Shown in pieces: positions 41,221-48,045 of a stretch of 64,000 bases of DNA. The translations under genes and the position numbers were made by a program. Below the pieces are notes generated by a model that saw only the letters and a list, made by a program, of their open reading frames with translations, did no database searches and was not told the DNA's origin. Positions within the stretch are counted from its first letter, which is position 1. Every line of letters starts with the position of its first letter. Source of the DNA: Solirubrobacterales bacterium (GTDB lineage: Bacteria > Actinomycetota > Thermoleophilia > Solirubrobacterales > 70-9); NCBI GenBank assembly GCA_017304845.1, contig JAFKLL010000017.1:1-64000 (forward strand). Reading direction: 5' to 3'.

Positions 41221-41460
41221 CTAGGACATGACGAGCAGGAGCGCCTCGAACATGGCGATGGTCACAACGACCACCGTCACGGTGAGGCAGACGGCGAGCA
41301 CGCTGAAGCGCACCTTGCCCTGCTGCTGGCTGCGCGTCACCCGACGGGTGCGCGAACGGTGAACGGCGCGGGTTCGAAGCTGCTCTCGACGACGCTGCTC
41401 GAGAACCTTCTGCTGTTCGAATGCCGCTTCGAACTGGTTGATGCTCTGACGCATTCTCAT
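41221..41460 (-). CDS. Small single-span membrane protein
   Basis: 79 residues or so from the ATG at 41460 (MRMRQSINQFEAAFEQQK). A charged Arg/Gln-rich cytoplasmic part is followed by a C-terminal membrane helix (FSVLAVCLTVTVVVVTIAMF), so it is probably tail-anchored. An upstream in-frame start at 41514 lies before the predicted transcription start, so it is not used here. A CRP-type palindrome sits about 60 bases upstream of that start. No family recognised. Confidence 0.65.
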   Translation of the reverse strand: MRMRQSINQFEAAFEQQKVLEQRRREQLRTRAVHRSRTRRVTRSQQQGKVRFSVLAVCLTVTVVVVTIAMFEALLLVMS

Positions 41461-41505
41461 AATCGGTAAACCTGCCGGGGAAGCGATGCTTCGGCGAGCA
41501 GGCCG

Positions 41506-41540
41506 TCCGGTCACCGTAGCAAATGATCGCTCGATCTCAA
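41506..41540 (-). promoter_or_regulatory. Promoter of the small membrane protein gene
   Basis: Minus-strand TTGAGA (41540-41535), 16-base spacer, TACGGT (41518-41513), implied start near 41506, leader of about 45 bases to the ATG at 41460. Confidence 0.5.
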
Positions 41541-41557
41541 GTATCGCGTGACGATTC

Positions 41558-41573
41558 TGTGACCTGAATCACA
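41558..41573. promoter_or_regulatory. CRP/FNR-family palindrome TGTGA-N6-TCACA
   Basis: TGTGACCTGAATCACA is a perfect match to the cAMP-receptor-protein consensus half sites. Its centre is about 60 bases upstream of the predicted start of the small membrane protein gene, the class I activation position. Confidence 0.6.
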
Positions 41574-41640
41574 TACCTACGCCCACGCCCCGCGGGGGCC
41601 GCGGCCCGAGTCGTCACCCACACCCCGAGCCACCCCCTCG

Positions 41641-41693
41641 GCAAATCCTGCTTCGAAACATACGCCCGGCGTATGTTTCGAAGCAGGATTTGC
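41641..41693. terminator. 53-bp near-perfect palindrome downstream of the thermonuclease gene
   Basis: Two exactly complementary 26-base arms (41641-41666 and 41668-41693) flank a single C. Outside them the G-rich and C-rich flanks (about 41617-41640 and 41694-41720) can extend the pairing imperfectly. It lies 26 bases past the minus-strand stop at 41719. It could terminate transcription, but there is no T-run and the size is unusual. Confidence 0.6.
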
Positions 41694-41718
41694 GGGGGTG
41701 GGGGTGGCTCGGGGTGGG

Positions 41719-42276
41719 TCAGCAGGCTGACCAGAGGCCGCGGCCGGCGGACCGGGCCTCGTCCTCGAGCTTGGCGAACTGGTTCGCCTTGGAGTCGTTG
41801 GGCTCCACGACCAGCGTCGTGGCGTAGCCCCGCCGCAGCAGCTCCGCGTTCAGGAGCGTGCCCCCGGAGTAGACGTAGGCGAGCAGTCGGCCGTAGTGGT
41901 CCCGGCGTTCCCGGTCGAAGACCAGCTTCACCTTCGGGTTCCGGGCCAGCAGCCGCGCGTTGAACGCCTTGGCCTGCTCGCCGTAGCACTCGACCGGGGA
42001 GTCGGGCTTGACCGACTCCGGCGTGTCGATGCCGATGTAGCGGACGTACTCGGAGCGGCCGCCGTAGAAGACCTTGGCGGTGTCGCCGTCGACCACCCGA
42101 TCGACCTTGACCAGGCTCGACCCGCCGGCCGGGGCCCGGTCCTCATCGTCCTGAAAGAAGAGGGCGGCCACGGCCAAGACCGCGACCACCCCCAAGCCCA
42201 ACAGCCCGCGACGGAAATGCACGGGAAACAGATTCCCGAACTGCCCGGGCGAAGTCGGAATGCGTCCCTGCCGCAC
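41719..42276 (-). CDS. Membrane-anchored thermonuclease (SNase-like)
   Basis: 185 residues: an N-terminal membrane helix (LLGLGVVAVLAVAALFF, about 25-41) and then a staphylococcal-nuclease OB fold from about 55. Catalytic layout is visible: VDGDTAKV with the metal Asp, VRYIGIDTPES with the Arg and Asp, and FDRERRDHYGRLLAYVY with Glu and the second Arg. It probably cleaves DNA or RNA outside the membrane for nutrient use or competition. GTG start seven bases after the aldolase stop, so the two are likely one transcript; a later GTG before HFRRG is an alternative start. Confidence 0.9.
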   Translation of the reverse strand: MRQGRIPTSPGQFGNLFPVHFRRGLLGLGVVAVLAVAALFFQDDEDRAPAGGSSLVKVDRVVDGDTAKVFYGGRSEYVRYIGIDTPESVKPDSPVECYGEQAKAFNARLLARNPKVKLVFDRERRDHYGRLLAYVYSGGTLLNAELLRRGYATTLVVEPNDSKANQFAKLEDEARSAGRGLWSAC

Positions 42277-42282
42277 CCCCGG

Positions 42283-43203
42283 TTACGGGGTGCGCTTGAC
42301 GTTGGCGAGCAGGGTCTCCTTGATCTGGGCGATGATCTCGAGAGCCTCGCTCCACTCGCGCTGCCAGACGTTGCGGCCGAAGATCACACCGGAGCCGCCC
42401 GCGTCCAGGACGGACTTGGTGTGGCCGAGCACGGTGGCGTCGTCGGTCTTCGAACCGCCCGAGAGCACGACCAGCGAACGGCCGGCCGACTCGACGCACT
42501 GACGCATCGCCTCTTCGGCGGTCACGTCGAACTCGTTGTACGGAGGCTGCGTGGCCTTGTCCTTCTCGGCGTCGATCTTCGGGTAGTTCAGCTTGACGAC
42601 GTCGGCGCCCATCTCCATGGCGAGACGCGCGGCGTAGTCGATCGCGTAGAACGAGTTGGCGCCACCCTTGGCGTCGACGGCCTCGCCGCGCGGGTACGAC
42701 CAGACGACCAGCGGCATGCCGAAGCGGTCGCAGTCCTGACGGACCTGACGCAGCTGGGCGAGATCCTCGTCCTGACGGGAGGAGCCGACGTAGAGCGTGT
42801 AGCCGATCGCGTCGGCGCCGAGCCGCACGGCGTCCTCGACGCTCGCGTTGCAGGCGGAGAAGGCGTGAGCCGAGGAGGGGATGTCGGTCTTGCCGTTGAC
42901 CTTGAGGATCAGCGGCACCTCACCGGCGTAGTCGGGGTAGTACTTCTCGGCCATCCCGATCTGGCAGGCGAGGGCGGAGTAACCGGCCTCGGCGGCCAGC
43001 TTGAACTGGTACTCCGGATCCTTCGACGCCGGGTTGGGGAAGAAGTCGCGCGGGCCGTGCTCGATTCCCTGGTCGATCGGCAGCAGCATCAGGGTCCCGT
43101 TACCCGGCCCGAACTCGAAGAGAAGGCGGTGAAGCCTGGCACGCTTGCCGGGAGGCAGCGTCGCGAGCAGGGACTTCTGTTCGGTCAGGGTGTTGGCTTC
43201 CAT
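42283..43203 (-). CDS. Class I fructose-bisphosphate aldolase, DhnA/FbaB type
   Basis: 306-residue Schiff-base aldolase that cleaves fructose-1,6-bisphosphate. Signatures: MLLPIDQGIEHGP near the N-terminus, LKVNGKTD, the Schiff-base Lys in GADVVKLNYPK, and phosphate-binding LSGGSKTDD and GVIFGRNVWQ. The family is typical of archaea and some bacteria and is unrelated in sequence to class II Fba. AGGAGGACCGAG lies upstream of the ATG. The thermonuclease follows in the same direction. Confidence 0.93.
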   Translation of the reverse strand: MEANTLTEQKSLLATLPPGKRARLHRLLFEFGPGNGTLMLLPIDQGIEHGPRDFFPNPASKDPEYQFKLAAEAGYSALACQIGMAEKYYPDYAGEVPLILKVNGKTDIPSSAHAFSACNASVEDAVRLGADAIGYTLYVGSSRQDEDLAQLRQVRQDCDRFGMPLVVWSYPRGEAVDAKGGANSFYAIDYAARLAMEMGADVVKLNYPKIDAEKDKATQPPYNEFDVTAEEAMRQCVESAGRSLVVLSGGSKTDDATVLGHTKSVLDAGGSGVIFGRNVWQREWSEALEIIAQIKETLLANVKRTP

Positions 43204-43298
43204 TTGCTTCTCGGTCCTCCTGGGGGGATTGGCACAAGTCTTGATCCGCAGTATGTCAATGCCGGAGCGGATCGGGCGGCTATCCTCGGGGGACGGCG

Positions 43299-44078
43299 AT
43301 GAGTGAGACCGAACTCAGTGTTGTCTGCAAGTCATGTGGGGCTGAAGTCAGCCCCTATGTCACCGAGTGCCCGTACTGCGGCGCCCGGGTGCGCAAGCGT
43401 GCCCCCGACCTCGAGCGCAAGGACGGCGGATTCGAGGCGAAGCAGTCCCGCCGGGAGAAGCGGCGCGAGCAGAAACGCCGTCAGAAAGCCGAAAGGGCCC
43501 CACGCGCCGCGATCCTCGGCGCCCGCCCCTGGGCCACGATCTCGCTGATCCTGATCCCGGCCGTGGCGATGCTGGTGCGGATCGCGCTCGGCAACCAGCT
43601 CGATGGGTTCGGCGGTGTCCTGGTCCCTCTCGACAACGAGTGGTGGCGTTTCATCACCGCCCCCTTCGCCTACCTGAGCGTCGGCTACCTGTTCGCCGTC
43701 GGCCTCGCCCTGGCGTTGTTCGCGCCCGGCCTCGAGCGTCGCTTCGGCTCGCTCCCGACCCTGATCCTGCTGGTCGCCTGCGGGGCGCTCGGCACCCTCG
43801 CCGCCTACGCGATCGCCGACGCCCGCGACGCCTTCGAGGTGATCGCCGGCGGCAACGGCATCGCCCTCGGCGCGATCGCCGCCTGGTTCACCGCCGCTGC
43901 CGCCGAGGCCCGGCGGACCGGCGAGGAGGTCGATGTCGCGGGAGTGGCGATCGCGGCCGCCGTGATCCTGCTGCTGCCGGTCGTGGTGCCCACCGCCGAC
44001 TTCTGGAGCGGCCTGGCGGGCGGCCTGGTCGGTGCCGTGGCGGGATTCACCGCCGCCCGGGTTTCATCACCTCGCTAG
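43299..44078 (+). CDS. Zinc-ribbon rhomboid-fold membrane protein, catalytic residues absent
   Basis: 259 residues. An N-terminal zinc ribbon (C10-x2-C13, C24-x2-C27), a very basic linker (REKRREQKRRQKAER), then six membrane helices with rhomboid hallmarks: WWRFITAPFAYLSVGYL and LERRFGSLPTLILL. The active-site Ser motif GxSG is replaced by GGNGIALG, and the helix that normally carries the catalytic His reads DFWSGLAGGLVGA. It should therefore be a pseudoprotease, perhaps binding or sorting membrane proteins. TATCCT at 43281 is a possible -10, and GGGGGA lies before the ATG. Confidence 0.85.
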   Translation: MSETELSVVCKSCGAEVSPYVTECPYCGARVRKRAPDLERKDGGFEAKQSRREKRREQKRRQKAERAPRAAILGARPWATISLILIPAVAMLVRIALGNQLDGFGGVLVPLDNEWWRFITAPFAYLSVGYLFAVGLALALFAPGLERRFGSLPTLILLVACGALGTLAAYAIADARDAFEVIAGGNGIALGAIAAWFTAAAAEARRTGEEVDVAGVAIAAAVILLLPVVVPTADFWSGLAGGLVGAVAGFTAARVSSPR

Positions 44079-44087
44079 GCTGACCCG
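44076..44087 (+). promoter_or_regulatory. -10 element merged with the upstream stop codon
   Basis: TAGGCT at 44076-44081, of which TAG is the stop codon of the pseudo-rhomboid gene, then six bases to the GTG at 44088. Confidence 0.55.
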
Positions 44088-44444
44088 GTGCCCGAGGAGA
44101 TCTTCTCTGATGAGCAGTTGGCCGCCGCCGTGGAGCGGCTCAGCGACCCCGACCGCTTTCGCGAGGCGGAGCAGCTGGTCTCCCGAGTCGCGCCCGGCCT
44201 GCCGGCGGTGTTGGTCACCGCGCTCGGCAGCGGCGGTTGGTTCGGCGAGTCCCACCAGTCGGAGACCCTCAAGGCGGCGACGATCCCGGACGAGGATCAG
44301 CGCCTGGCCGCGATCCGCGCCCTGCTGACCGAGGAGACCCAGATGGGGATGATGGTCGGCGTCGCGGTCGGCTGGGCATTGCGGGAGGAACTTGGCAATG
44401 AGGGCCCGTCGGGCACCCCGGAAACCGAAAACGAGGAGAGCTGA
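44088..44444 (+). CDS. Small soluble protein of unknown function
   Basis: 118 residues, acidic and helical: DEQLAAAVERLSDPDRFREA, a VTALGSGGWFGES turn, and an Asp/Glu-rich end. No signal peptide or membrane segment and no family recognised. It appears leaderless. The next gene follows after three bases and has its own GGAGAG, so the two are probably co-transcribed and the protein may work with the hydrolase. Confidence 0.75.
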   Translation: MPEEIFSDEQLAAAVERLSDPDRFREAEQLVSRVAPGLPAVLVTALGSGGWFGESHQSETLKAATIPDEDQRLAAIRALLTEETQMGMMVGVAVGWALREELGNEGPSGTPETENEES

Positions 44445-44447
44445 ACC

Positions 44448-45158
44448 ATGGACATCCGCTACCACGGCCATTCGTGCTTCGAGCTGATCGACGGCGACAC
44501 GAAGCTGATCGTCGACCCGTTCCTGGCCCCGAACAACCCGATCGCCGACGTGACGGCCGAGGAGATCGAGGTCACCCATCTCGCCCTGACCCACGGCCAT
44601 GCCGACCACGTCGCCGACGCGGTCGCGGTCGCGACCAAGAACCAGGCGCAGTGCGTGGCGATGGTCGAGGTCGCGAACTGGCTGGAGATGCAGGGCGTCG
44701 AGAACGTCTCCGACCCCAACCTGGGCGGGACCGTCCGCTTCGACGAACTCTCGATCAAGCTGGTCCAGGCCTGGCACACGAACACGCTGCCCGGCTCCGA
44801 CGAACGCCCGTTCAGCGCTGAGCTCGGCACCCCGATCGGAACCCCTGCCGGCCTGATCATCAAGATGGGCGGTCTGACGATCTACGACGCGGGCGACACC
44901 TGCCTGTTCGGCGACATGGAGCTGATCGGCAAGCGCCACGGCGTCGATGTCGCCCTGCTGCCGATCGGCGGCCACTACACGATGGATCGCGAGGACGCCG
45001 CCTACGCCGCCGAGCTGATCGGCGCCAAGCGGGTCATCCCGATCCACTACGACACCTTCCCCCCGATCAAGACCGATGCGAAGGCCTTCGCCGACGACGT
45101 CGCCGCGAAGGGCATGGAGGCGATCGTCCTCGACCCGGGACAGACCGTCACGCTCTGA
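44448..45158 (+). CDS. Metal-dependent hydrolase, UPF0173/UlaG-like beta-lactamase fold
   Basis: 236 residues. Metal ligands of the metallo-beta-lactamase fold: GHSCFEL opening, THGHADHV, a His in VQAWHTNT, Asp in YDAGDTCLFGD and His in PIHYDTFP. The compact size and the opening MDIRYHGHSCF fit UPF0173, which is related to UlaG lactonases and RNase Z-like proteins. The substrate is not known. Cytoplasmic. The gene ends at a bidirectional terminator. Confidence 0.92.
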   Translation: MDIRYHGHSCFELIDGDTKLIVDPFLAPNNPIADVTAEEIEVTHLALTHGHADHVADAVAVATKNQAQCVAMVEVANWLEMQGVENVSDPNLGGTVRFDELSIKLVQAWHTNTLPGSDERPFSAELGTPIGTPAGLIIKMGGLTIYDAGDTCLFGDMELIGKRHGVDVALLPIGGHYTMDREDAAYAAELIGAKRVIPIHYDTFPPIKTDAKAFADDVAAKGMEAIVLDPGQTVTL

Positions 45159-45184
45159 GCGACGGCCGAAAGCCTGATGCAATG

Positions 45185-45211
45185 AAAACGCCGCCCGAGG
45201 GGCGGCGTTTT
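45185..45211. terminator. Bidirectional terminator
   Basis: AAAACGCCGCCC (45185-45196), three-base loop, GGGCGGCGTTTT (45200-45211). A perfect 12-bp stem with A-run and T-run at its ends works on both strands, between the convergent hydrolase and sigma-factor genes. Confidence 0.93.
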
Positions 45212-45233
45212 CATTTGGTGTTCCTTGGAGGAG

Positions 45234-46808
45234 CTACTGCCCCTGGGAGGGGGTGACGTTCTGCTGCCCGCTCTGATCGGTCGGCATCGGGGCCGGGCTC
45301 GGTGAGACCGGAACCACCGGAGCGGTCGGGGTGCTGACCACCGGGGCCGACGGGGTCGAACCCGGGACCTGGCTGGTCGTGTCCGGCGCGCTCGGGGTCG
45401 GCGCCGAGGCCGGGGTCTCGCTGACGATCTCGTCGGGCGGGTAGGTGGTGTGGCCCTGGAGGCCGTCGCCGCTGTCAGAGGTGGCGGGGGAGGTCGAGGT
45501 CACCGGCTGCTCGGTCGGCGCGGTGGTCTCGTCGACGCCCGGATGGGCGACCGGCGGGATCGTGCTGTCCGAGGTCTGGGTGGCCGGGGCCGTCGGATCG
45601 ACCGGAGGCACGTCCGTGGCGGGCGTCTCGGTCTCGGCGGCGGCCTTGTCCAGCTCCGGCTCCACGGCGACGTTCGGCGTCACCGGGACGACCGCCGGAG
45701 CAACCGGGTCGGCGGAGGCGACGGTACGGGTGGTCGTCGCGCCGTTGTCGGCGACCGAGTGGGTGGAGACCTTGTCCTTGACCTCGACCGCACCGGCCGT
45801 GATCACGGCCGCGGTGACGACGCCGGCCAGAGCCTTGGCTCCGACCGCGCTGGTCACGGCGCCGATCCCGGAGGCGGCGGTGCCCGCGCTGATCGCGGCG
45901 CCCGTGCCGGCGGCACCGGCACCCGCGGCACCTGCGCCGGCCCCGGCGGCGCCCGCTCCGGCCGTACCGGCCGCGCCGGTGCCGGCAGCGGATCCACCGA
46001 TGCCGAGCTTGGCGGCGAGCGTGCCCTTGAGGGCGGCCAGGAAGCCGATCGGCATCATCGCGGCCAGCGCCTTGTTGTCGTTTCGAAGTTGCTTGCGGAA
46101 GGCGGCGCATTCCTCGCAGTCGCGAACGTGGCGCCGCACCGGGCCGGAGGCCTTGGTCAGGCCTTCGGCGGCCTCGGCCAGCTCGACCCGGACCTCGCCG
46201 CAGGTCAGCATGCGGGCCTGGCTCGCCTCGGCGAGCGAGATGCGGGCCCGGACCAGCAGCGACTTGACGGAGGGCACCGTGGTGTCCATCGCCTCCGCGA
46301 TCTCCTCGTAGGAGAGGGCGTCGATCTCACGCAGCAGCAGGGCGGCGCGCTGGGTCTCCGGCAGCTTGGTCACGTCCTGCAGGAGCTGGCGGAACTCCTC
46401 GCGGTTGTGGACCTTCTCCGCGGTCGAGGCGGCCTCGACCATCGGCACCATGTCCATCGACTCCTGGGCAACGGCCTTGGGCTTGCGCAGATGATTCAAA
46501 GAGCGGTTGCGGGCGATCCGGTACAGCCAAGGACGCAGGTTGATCTCCCGGTTGTCGGCCAACATCGCCTTGTAGGCGTTGACGAAGACTTCCTGGAGGA
46601 CATCCTCCGCGTCCTCGGTCGAACCGATCATCTGTCGGCAGAAGCCGAGCAGTCGCGCCTGGTAACGGTCGACGATGGTGTCGAAGGCGCCGCTGTTGCC
46701 GGCCCTGACCATCGCCACCAGCTTCTCGTCGCCTTGGAGCTTCAGCAGGGGCGACTTCCTGGCGAGTAGACCTCGTCTTGCCGCGTGATTTAGAGCTGAT
46801 GCTTCCAA
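45234..46808 (-). CDS. ECF sigma factor fused to a zinc anti-sigma domain, membrane helix and Pro/Thr-rich tail
   Basis: 524 residues, far longer than the usual 180-200. Sigma region 2 is at about 35-105 (FDTIVDRYQARLLGFCRQ, DAEDVLQEVFVNAYK, PWLYRIARN) and region 4 at about 145-200 (LPETQRAALLLREIDALSYE in part, VPSVKSLLVRAR). A zinc anti-sigma motif follows directly: C203 and H227-x3-C231-x2-C234. Then a Gly/Ala-rich stretch (270-325), a membrane helix (about 323-342) and a 175-residue Pro/Thr/Ser-rich part that should lie outside. The protein probably holds itself silent at the membrane until cut or unmasked. Similar sigma/anti-sigma fusions are known in some actinobacterial ECF groups. GAAGGAG lies upstream. 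Confidence 0.92.
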   Translation of the reverse strand: MEASALNHAARRGLLARKSPLLKLQGDEKLVAMVRAGNSGAFDTIVDRYQARLLGFCRQMIGSTEDAEDVLQEVFVNAYKAMLADNREINLRPWLYRIARNRSLNHLRKPKAVAQESMDMVPMVEAASTAEKVHNREEFRQLLQDVTKLPETQRAALLLREIDALSYEEIAEAMDTTVPSVKSLLVRARISLAEASQARMLTCGEVRVELAEAAEGLTKASGPVRRHVRDCEECAAFRKQLRNDNKALAAMMPIGFLAALKGTLAAKLGIGGSAAGTGAAGTAGAGAAGAGAGAAGAGAAGTGAAISAGTAASGIGAVTSAVGAKALAGVVTAAVITAGAVEVKDKVSTHSVADNGATTTRTVASADPVAPAVVPVTPNVAVEPELDKAAAETETPATDVPPVDPTAPATQTSDSTIPPVAHPGVDETTAPTEQPVTSTSPATSDSGDGLQGHTTYPPDEIVSETPASAPTPSAPDTTSQVPGSTPSAPVVSTPTAPVVPVSPSPAPMPTDQSGQQNVTPSQGQ

Positions 46809-46828
46809 GGGACTCCTTCAGACTGGGA

Positions 46829-46911
46829 ACCTTGCGGTTCGGGTTTCCTCCTGTGCTTACGGAAACACCGTACTCATGCAAATGTAGCGGTCCTTAAAGG
46901 CGAACATTTGC
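46829..46911. promoter_or_regulatory. Dyad-rich upstream region of the sigma-factor gene
   Basis: Three inverted repeats: GAACC-N4-GGTTC at 46829-46842, TACGG-N5-CCGTA at 46858-46872, and GCAAATGT (46878-46885) with ACATTTGC (46904-46911). Two copies of a GCGGTCCTTAAAGG-like sequence flank the last one. Operators and a structured leader are both possible; no clear -35/-10 pair was found. Confidence 0.4.
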
Positions 46912-46965
46912 GTTCCTAAAGGTCGGGGCGGGGAATGCCGGGCTCTCGCGCTCTAGGCTTGATGG

Positions 46966-47048
46966 GCCCGGATGGCGGAATGGTAGACGCCGCGGCCTTA
47001 AAAGCCGCTGTTCTTCGGGACGTGCGGGTTCGAGTCCCGCTCCGGGCA
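46966..47048 (+). tRNA. tRNA-Leu (anticodon TAA)
   Basis: 83 bases. Acceptor GCCCGGA pairs with TCCGGGC, A is the discriminator. The anticodon loop CTTAAAA, a long variable arm (TGTTCTTCGGGACGT) and the GGTTCGAGTCC T-arm make it a class II leucine tRNA. CCA is not encoded. Confidence 0.95.
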
Positions 47049-47250
47049 CTGACGCAGATTCGATCTTGATCGAGGATCCCGTCTAACATCCACCGAGTCG
47101 GACGGAGCCGCTTCGCGATCTGAGAAGCATGGGAGCCACTTTGCCTCGCCGGAGGGACCATCCCTCTGCGCAGGGGAGCGTGGAACGGCCCGGCCGCCGC
47201 TGCGAATCCGTTCGCAGCATCCGTGAATCGTCCAACAGGAAGGAATCCCA

Positions 47251-47907
47251 GTGAGTCTCGAACAAGCCCCGCCGCCCGAAAACACCGACAAGGGATGGAA
47301 GCCAGATCCGCTCGGTGCGGGTGACCAACGATGGTGGGATGGGGAGAAGTGGGGAACCCAGGTCACCAAGCGAAAGAACAAAGACGGCAAGATGGGCGCC
47401 GGGAAGAAGTGGCTGATCGGAATCGGGATCGGTTTCGTCGTCCTCGTCGGGATCGGCGCGCTGGTCGGCGACGATGAGAAGAGCAACGACCCGGCCACGA
47501 CCGAGAAGACGGCGAACAACAACTCGAACGAGGCGGCGAACGCGACCGACGTGGCCGACGAAGAACCGGCCCCGGTCGAGAAGCCGGAACCCGAAGAGCC
47601 CGAGATGACGCCCGGCCAGGAGAACGCGCTGGAGTCCGCATCCGACTACCTCGACTACACCGCCTTCTCGAAATCCGGGCTGATCGACCAGCTCGCCCAG
47701 TTCGAGGGCTTCTCGAAGGCCGACGCCACTTTCGCGGTCAACCAGCTAGATGTGGACTGGAACGAGCAGGCGTACAAGTCCGCGAAGGACTACCTCGACT
47801 ACACGTCGTTCTCGCTGTCGGGGCTGATCGACCAACTCACCCAGTTCGAGGGCTTCACCGACGCCCAGGCGGAGTACGGCGCGAAGAAGGCCTACAACGG
47901 CGGCTAG
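47251..47907 (+). CDS. DUF2510 membrane protein with two Ltp repeats
   Basis: 218 residues. The N-terminus has a DUF2510 motif (GWKPDPLGAGDQRWWDG, WGTQV), then a basic patch, one membrane helix (about 53-72), an acidic Asn/Glu/Pro linker, and two copies of the Ltp motif (SASDYLDYTAFSKSGLIDQL and SAKDYLDYTSFSLSGLIDQL, each followed by FEGF). Ltp modules occur in a lipoprotein of Streptococcus phage TP-J34 that blocks DNA injection, and in many actinobacterial surface proteins. It could be a superinfection-exclusion factor or a housekeeping surface protein. GTG start after AAGGAA, 200 bases downstream of tRNA-Leu. Confidence 0.88.
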   Translation: MSLEQAPPPENTDKGWKPDPLGAGDQRWWDGEKWGTQVTKRKNKDGKMGAGKKWLIGIGIGFVVLVGIGALVGDDEKSNDPATTEKTANNNSNEAANATDVADEEPAPVEKPEPEEPEMTPGQENALESASDYLDYTAFSKSGLIDQLAQFEGFSKADATFAVNQLDVDWNEQAYKSAKDYLDYTSFSLSGLIDQLTQFEGFTDAQAEYGAKKAYNGG

Positions 47908-47943
47908 GCCCCGCGACCTACGCGACGTACGGAGAAAGTGACC

Positions 47944-47986
47944 GGCGGGCCCTGCTTCACCCGAACGATGTGAAGCAGGGCCCGCC
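47944..47986 (+). terminator. 17-bp stem hairpin after the Ltp-repeat gene
   Basis: Perfect 17-base arms (47944-47960 and 47970-47986, ending CTTCAC/GTGAAG) around a nine-base loop. No T-run follows. It separates two genes of the same direction. Confidence 0.7.
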
Positions 47987-48025
47987 GCTTCGGAATAGGC
48001 TGCGTGCGTAACGGTGGATCTGATC

Positions 48026-48045
48026 GGAAGGGGAGCAGCGAATTG
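48026..48045 (+). promoter_or_regulatory. Ribosome binding site supporting a TTG start
   Basis: GGAAGGGGAG at 48026-48035, seven-base spacer, TTG at 48043. The GTG at 48004 in the same frame has no such site. Confidence 0.65.
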
